Source: Saccharospirillum alexandrii_A (GTDB lineage Bacteria; Pseudomonadota; Gammaproteobacteria; Pseudomonadales; Natronospirillaceae). Taken from it: a stretch of 64,000 bases of DNA. A program made the position numbers and the translations under genes. Each line of letters starts with the position of its first letter. Positions within the stretch are counted from its first letter, which is position 1. The stretch lies in contig NZ_JBHZRJ010000003.1 in NCBI RefSeq assembly GCF_043641555.1, forward strand, positions 186,001-250,000. The letters are read 5' to 3'. Of the stretch, positions 61,317 through 64,000 are shown one piece after another. Below the pieces are notes generated by a model, which saw nothing but the letters and a program-made list of their open reading frames with translations, ran no database searches and was not told the origin of the DNA.

Positions 61317-61475
61317 CACCCGACGAACAGTGTGCTGTTCATGACGGATTCAGCTAACTGTGCGAAACTATTACATACGCTTTACACGGTTAGCACTCAA
61401 CGCTAGCGATTGTAGAAACCTTGGTTTGACCAGGATTACCATCCTGTTGGTCGGCTCTCTGCTTAGGAAACAGAT

Positions 61476-62096
61476 ATGAAATATTGGGGTGTATTGGTTC
61501 TTGTTGCGGTGACGGTCTTATCCGGATGTGCCACGCTCAGTGAAGACGAATGTTTGACCGCTGACTGGTATTCCATCGGTTATGAAGACGGGGCGAACGG
61601 GCAACCTGAGACACGCATAGGGGCACACCGTGAAGCATGTGCCAAGCATGGTATAACGCCAGACCTGCGCGATTATCAGGATGGTCACGACGAAGGCCTC
61701 TTGGTTTTCTGCACACCCAGAAACGGGTTTAACCGCGCGCGCAGTGGCTACCAGTACAACGGCATCTGCCCGCCGTCACTGGAGCCTGAGTTTCTGGATG
61801 GCTACGAAGCCGGCCGGCAGATTTATCAGGTTGCCAGCGAAGTCAGCAATCTGGAGGGTAAGCAACGCAGCAATGAGGCAGAGCAGGCTCGCATAGAGCA
61901 ACAGCTGCTGGAAAAAGAAGCTGCGCTGTTTGGATCGGGCACGCCAGAAGAGCAACGTCGGGTCATTTACGAAGAAATCGCCTTGTTGAAAGAACGTCAG
62001 GGTACGCTTGAGCAGCAGCGTGACGATGTTATCCGGGACTTGGCCGGCGCCGAAGCGCGCTTGCGAGAGTTGCGGGATCGCTACAGCTATTACTGA
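61476..62096 (+). CDS. DUF2799 lipoprotein
   Basis: 206 residues. Lipobox LSGC at about residue 18, so an outer or inner membrane lipoprotein. DWYSIGYEDGANGQ and YQDGHDEGLLVFC match the DUF2799 pattern; the C-terminal third is a long helix rich in Glu/Gln/Arg (coiled coil, EQARIEQQLLEKEAALFGSG). Function unknown. It is followed closely by tatD. Confidence 0.85.
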   Translation: MKYWGVLVLVAVTVLSGCATLSEDECLTADWYSIGYEDGANGQPETRIGAHREACAKHGITPDLRDYQDGHDEGLLVFCTPRNGFNRARSGYQYNGICPPSLEPEFLDGYEAGRQIYQVASEVSNLEGKQRSNEAEQARIEQQLLEKEAALFGSGTPEEQRRVIYEEIALLKERQGTLEQQRDDVIRDLAGAEARLRELRDRYSYY

Positions 62097-62112
62097 CCGA
62101 TAAGGTGAAGGC

Positions 62113-62898
62113 ATGGCCGGGTTTGACAGTCACTGTCATTTGGATTTTCTGGATGACCCCGGCCACTGCATGGCCAGTGCGCAATCGGCGGGCCTGGACC
62201 ACTGGTTAGTGCCGGGTACCGGCCCCGACCAGTGGCAACAGGCTCACCGGCAATTTAGCGAAGACCCCCGGGTGTCACTGGCAGCCGGGCATCACCCCTG
62301 GTTTTTACCGGAAAAACCTGCCGACACCCGCACCCTGGTATCCTGGCTGGATCGGCATAGCGACTGTGTTGCCATTGGAGAAATCGGCCTCGATTTTTTT
62401 AAGCACCATCCTGAATCACCCTCTGCACAACATCAGTTCGACTGGTTTCTGGCCCAGTTGGCCATCGCCCGTGACCGAAACCTGCCGGTGATCATCCATT
62501 CTGTTAAAGCCCATGACCGGATACTGCAAGGTTTGAAACGCTTCCCGTCGGTAGTTGGCGTGGTGCACGGCTTTGTCGGGCCTTACGTTCAGGCTATGGC
62601 CTATGTGGACCGGGGGTTTTATCTGGGTGCGGGCAGTGTGATTTTTCAGTCGGCCAAAACATTGGACGCTTTGGCTCGTATACCCGCCGAGCGGGTTTTG
62701 GTGGAAACCGACGCCCCGGATCAGCGTATAGCGGTGCAGCACCTGTCCGGCAGCCATTCGTTTCAACCAGAGGGGTTGGATAACCCGTTGCTGGACTGGC
62801 CTTCGACGGTCAGTCGACTGGCTGAAGCTCGTGGGTTGAAGCCCGAGGTGTTTCAGGAGCAAGTCAGCCAGAATGCGACAGTGCTCTTTGGCGGCTGA
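62113..62898 (+). CDS. TatD-family metal-dependent hydrolase
   Basis: 261 residues, TIM-barrel. Metal ligands FDSHCHLDF at the start, GEIGLDFF (Glu), IIHSVKAHD (His), VLVETDAPDQ (Asp). It resembles YjjV/TatD deoxyribonuclease-like proteins. Starts 16 bases after the DUF2799 gene. Confidence 0.92.
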   Translation: MAGFDSHCHLDFLDDPGHCMASAQSAGLDHWLVPGTGPDQWQQAHRQFSEDPRVSLAAGHHPWFLPEKPADTRTLVSWLDRHSDCVAIGEIGLDFFKHHPESPSAQHQFDWFLAQLAIARDRNLPVIIHSVKAHDRILQGLKRFPSVVGVVHGFVGPYVQAMAYVDRGFYLGAGSVIFQSAKTLDALARIPAERVLVETDAPDQRIAVQHLSGSHSFQPEGLDNPLLDWPSTVSRLAEARGLKPEVFQEQVSQNATVLFGG

Positions 62899-62990
62899 TG
62901 CTGAAGCCGGGTCTTCAGTTTTCTTAATCAACTAGCTCGAATTCTTTAGATATACCTGAACCGGGGGCTGACCTACAGTAGCGTCATCTC

Positions 62991-63005
62991 GTGGCCAGTG
63001 GCCAC
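62991..63005. promoter_or_regulatory. Inverted repeat upstream of the DoxX gene
   Basis: GTGGCCA-G-TGGCCAC, perfect 7-bp arms, 36 bp before the ATG. Possibly an operator; no regulator assigned. Confidence 0.3.
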
Positions 63006-63040
63006 AGGACACTCACATAGACCCAATCAGGAGCAACACT

Positions 63041-63424
63041 ATGAATGCATTATCTCCACTGGCCATGCTCGGCGGCCGCGTCCTTATCTCGTTCATGTTC
63101 ATCATGAGTGGTTTTCAGAAACTCGGCGGAATCGAAGGTACTCAAGGTTACATGGAGATGATGGGCGTGCCCGGCATTCTCATCTACCCGACCATTCTGG
63201 TTGAAATACTGGGCGGTCTGGCCGTACTGGTTGGCTTTCAGGCACGCATCGGTGCCTTGTTACTGGCCGGCTTCTGTGTGGTCTCCGGTGTGATCTTCCA
63301 TTTTGATCCGTCTGATCAGATGCAGATGATCTCTCTGTTCAAGAACTTTGCCATCGCTGGCGGCTTCCTGTTCATCGTCGCCATGGGCCCGGGCAAACTG
63401 AGCATTGAAGGCCGTAAAGGCTGA
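63041..63424 (+). CDS. DoxX-family membrane protein
   Basis: 127 residues with four hydrophobic segments (GGRVLISFMFIMSGFQKLGG, YPTILVEILGGLAVLVGF, ALLLAGFCVVSGVIFHF, FAIAGGFLFIVAMGPG). Typical DoxX/YphA-like protein; suggested roles in redox or stress vary. AGGAG lies before the ATG at 63041. Followed by a terminator, so a single-gene unit. Confidence 0.9.
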   Translation: MNALSPLAMLGGRVLISFMFIMSGFQKLGGIEGTQGYMEMMGVPGILIYPTILVEILGGLAVLVGFQARIGALLLAGFCVVSGVIFHFDPSDQMQMISLFKNFAIAGGFLFIVAMGPGKLSIEGRKG

Positions 63425-63441
63425 GTAACATCCGGTTATAC

Positions 63442-63468
63442 GAAAAGGGCGCTTCGGCGCCTTTTTTA
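63442..63468 (+). terminator. Rho-independent terminator after the DoxX gene
   Basis: AAAAGGGCGC-TTCG-GCGCCTTTTTT, with a stable UUCG tetraloop and T run. Confidence 0.92.
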
Positions 63469-63611
63469 ATGTACGGCTGTTTCCACCTTGTTCTGAACGG
63501 GTTACACAAATGCTGCCGGCTCCCCCTGCCTATTGACGCATGAAAACTGTACAATGCTCGCCCATTTCGCGCAGGCCTGTTGCCATGCGCCACTGTCGAT
63601 AGGTTTTCGCT

Positions 63612-64000
63612 TTGATCTCTACCGCTAACATCACCATGCAGTTCGGGGCCAAACCCCTGTTCGAAAATGTCTCTGTCAAATTCGGCAACGGCAACCGCTA
63701 CGGCCTGATTGGTGCCAATGGCTGCGGTAAGTCGACGTTCATGAAAATTCTGGGCGGCGATTTGGAGCCAACCAACGGACAGGTGATGCTCGCACCCAAT
63801 ACCCGCTTGGGTAAGTTGCGGCAGGATCAATTCGCCTTTGAAGATCAGACCGTCATCGACACCGTCATCATGGGGCACACCGAACTGTCTCGCGTGAAAG
63901 CCGAGCGTGAGCGCATTTACTCATTGCCGGAAATGAGCGAAGACGATGGCATGGCCGTGGCCGAGCTTGAAGTCGCTTTCGCTGAAATGGATGGTTACAC
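63612..64000 (+). CDS. ybiT: ABC-F ATPase YbiT (N-terminal part, cut by window edge)
   Basis: 130 codons of an ATP-binding protein of the ABC-F type (translation factor or ribosome-binding class). Start TTG 63612: MISTANITMQFGAKPLFENV. Walker A GANGCGKSTFMKIL and the following LEPTNGQV, LGKLRQDQFAFE and VIMGHTEL match YbiT of E. coli as I know it. The C-terminal ATPase half lies outside the window. Confidence 0.9.
   Translation, partial: MISTANITMQFGAKPLFENVSVKFGNGNRYGLIGANGCGKSTFMKILGGDLEPTNGQVMLAPNTRLGKLRQDQFAFEDQTVIDTVIMGHTELSRVKAERERIYSLPEMSEDDGMAVAELEVAFAEMDGY

Noticed and set aside
1..64000. CRISPR arrays, IS elements, prophage, defence islands
   Set aside because: No evenly spaced direct repeats, transposase, integrase or phage structural genes were found; the only dispersed repeats are the palindromic elements described.

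Overview
The window looks like chromosomal DNA of a marine-type gammaproteobacterium. Gene order is strongly Pseudomonas-like (cbrX-cbrA-cbrB-sRNA-pcnB-folK-panB-panC-panD-pgi; serB-fimX-fimW; psd) but is mixed with features foreign to most pseudomonads (an MSHA pilus operon, a gpmI-envC-ctpA-yibQ run, a ybiT-type ABC-F gene). An Oceanospirillales/Saccharospirillum-like host is my inference; no rRNA or other taxonomic marker is present. I saw no tRNA, rRNA, CRISPR array, IS element or prophage.

Layout. (1) 1-2600, minus: MSHA pilin operon mshA-mshC-mshD-mshO-mshP (mshP cut by the window edge), behind a good sigma-54 promoter. (2) 3048-9225, minus: pgi with a HexR-type palindrome upstream, then panD-panC-panB-folK-pcnB. 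(3) 9420-14650, minus: cbrX-cbrA-cbrB and, downstream, a CrcZ-like Hfq-sequestering RNA with its own sigma-54 promoter and CbrB-type half-sites; a sensor kinase/HD-GYP pair and gluQ lie upstream. (4) 19012-25535: aminotransferase, Rieske protein, heme ABC transporter, a degenerate cyclase-like membrane protein, a 59-residue protein and serB. (5) 25775-36329: fimX and fimW (c-di-GMP control of type IV pili), the complete EF-P lysylation set (epmB-efp-epmA), a ProQ/FinO protein, psd and an HDOD protein. (6) 36423-52515: purine degradation in two halves (xdhABC-uraD-uraH-puuD and puuE; allC-pucG with an RpiR regulator), separated by glnA and thiI. (7) 52604-64000: a PAS-GGDEF diguanylate cyclase, secB-grxC-rhodanese, gpmI-envC-ctpA-yibQ, a DUF2799 lipoprotein, TatD, DoxX and the start of ybiT.

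The two most interesting non-protein signals are: (a) the CbrAB/CrcZ carbon-catabolite-repression module, complete with RNA, promoter and activator sites, in a genome that is not obviously Pseudomonas; and (b) a family of about 100-bp (up to about 220-bp with outer arms) palindromic elements, six copies in the window plus one related form. All six typical copies lie within about 65 bp of a stop codon, and their hairpins are preserved by compensatory changes.

Functional links: nitrogen freed from purines meets glnA, which carries textbook NtrC/sigma-54 control, inside the same cluster; the RpiR regulator has matching palindromes before itself and before pucG-allC; four proteins (HD-GYP, FimX, FimW, PAS-GGDEF) form a c-di-GMP network beside pilus genes.
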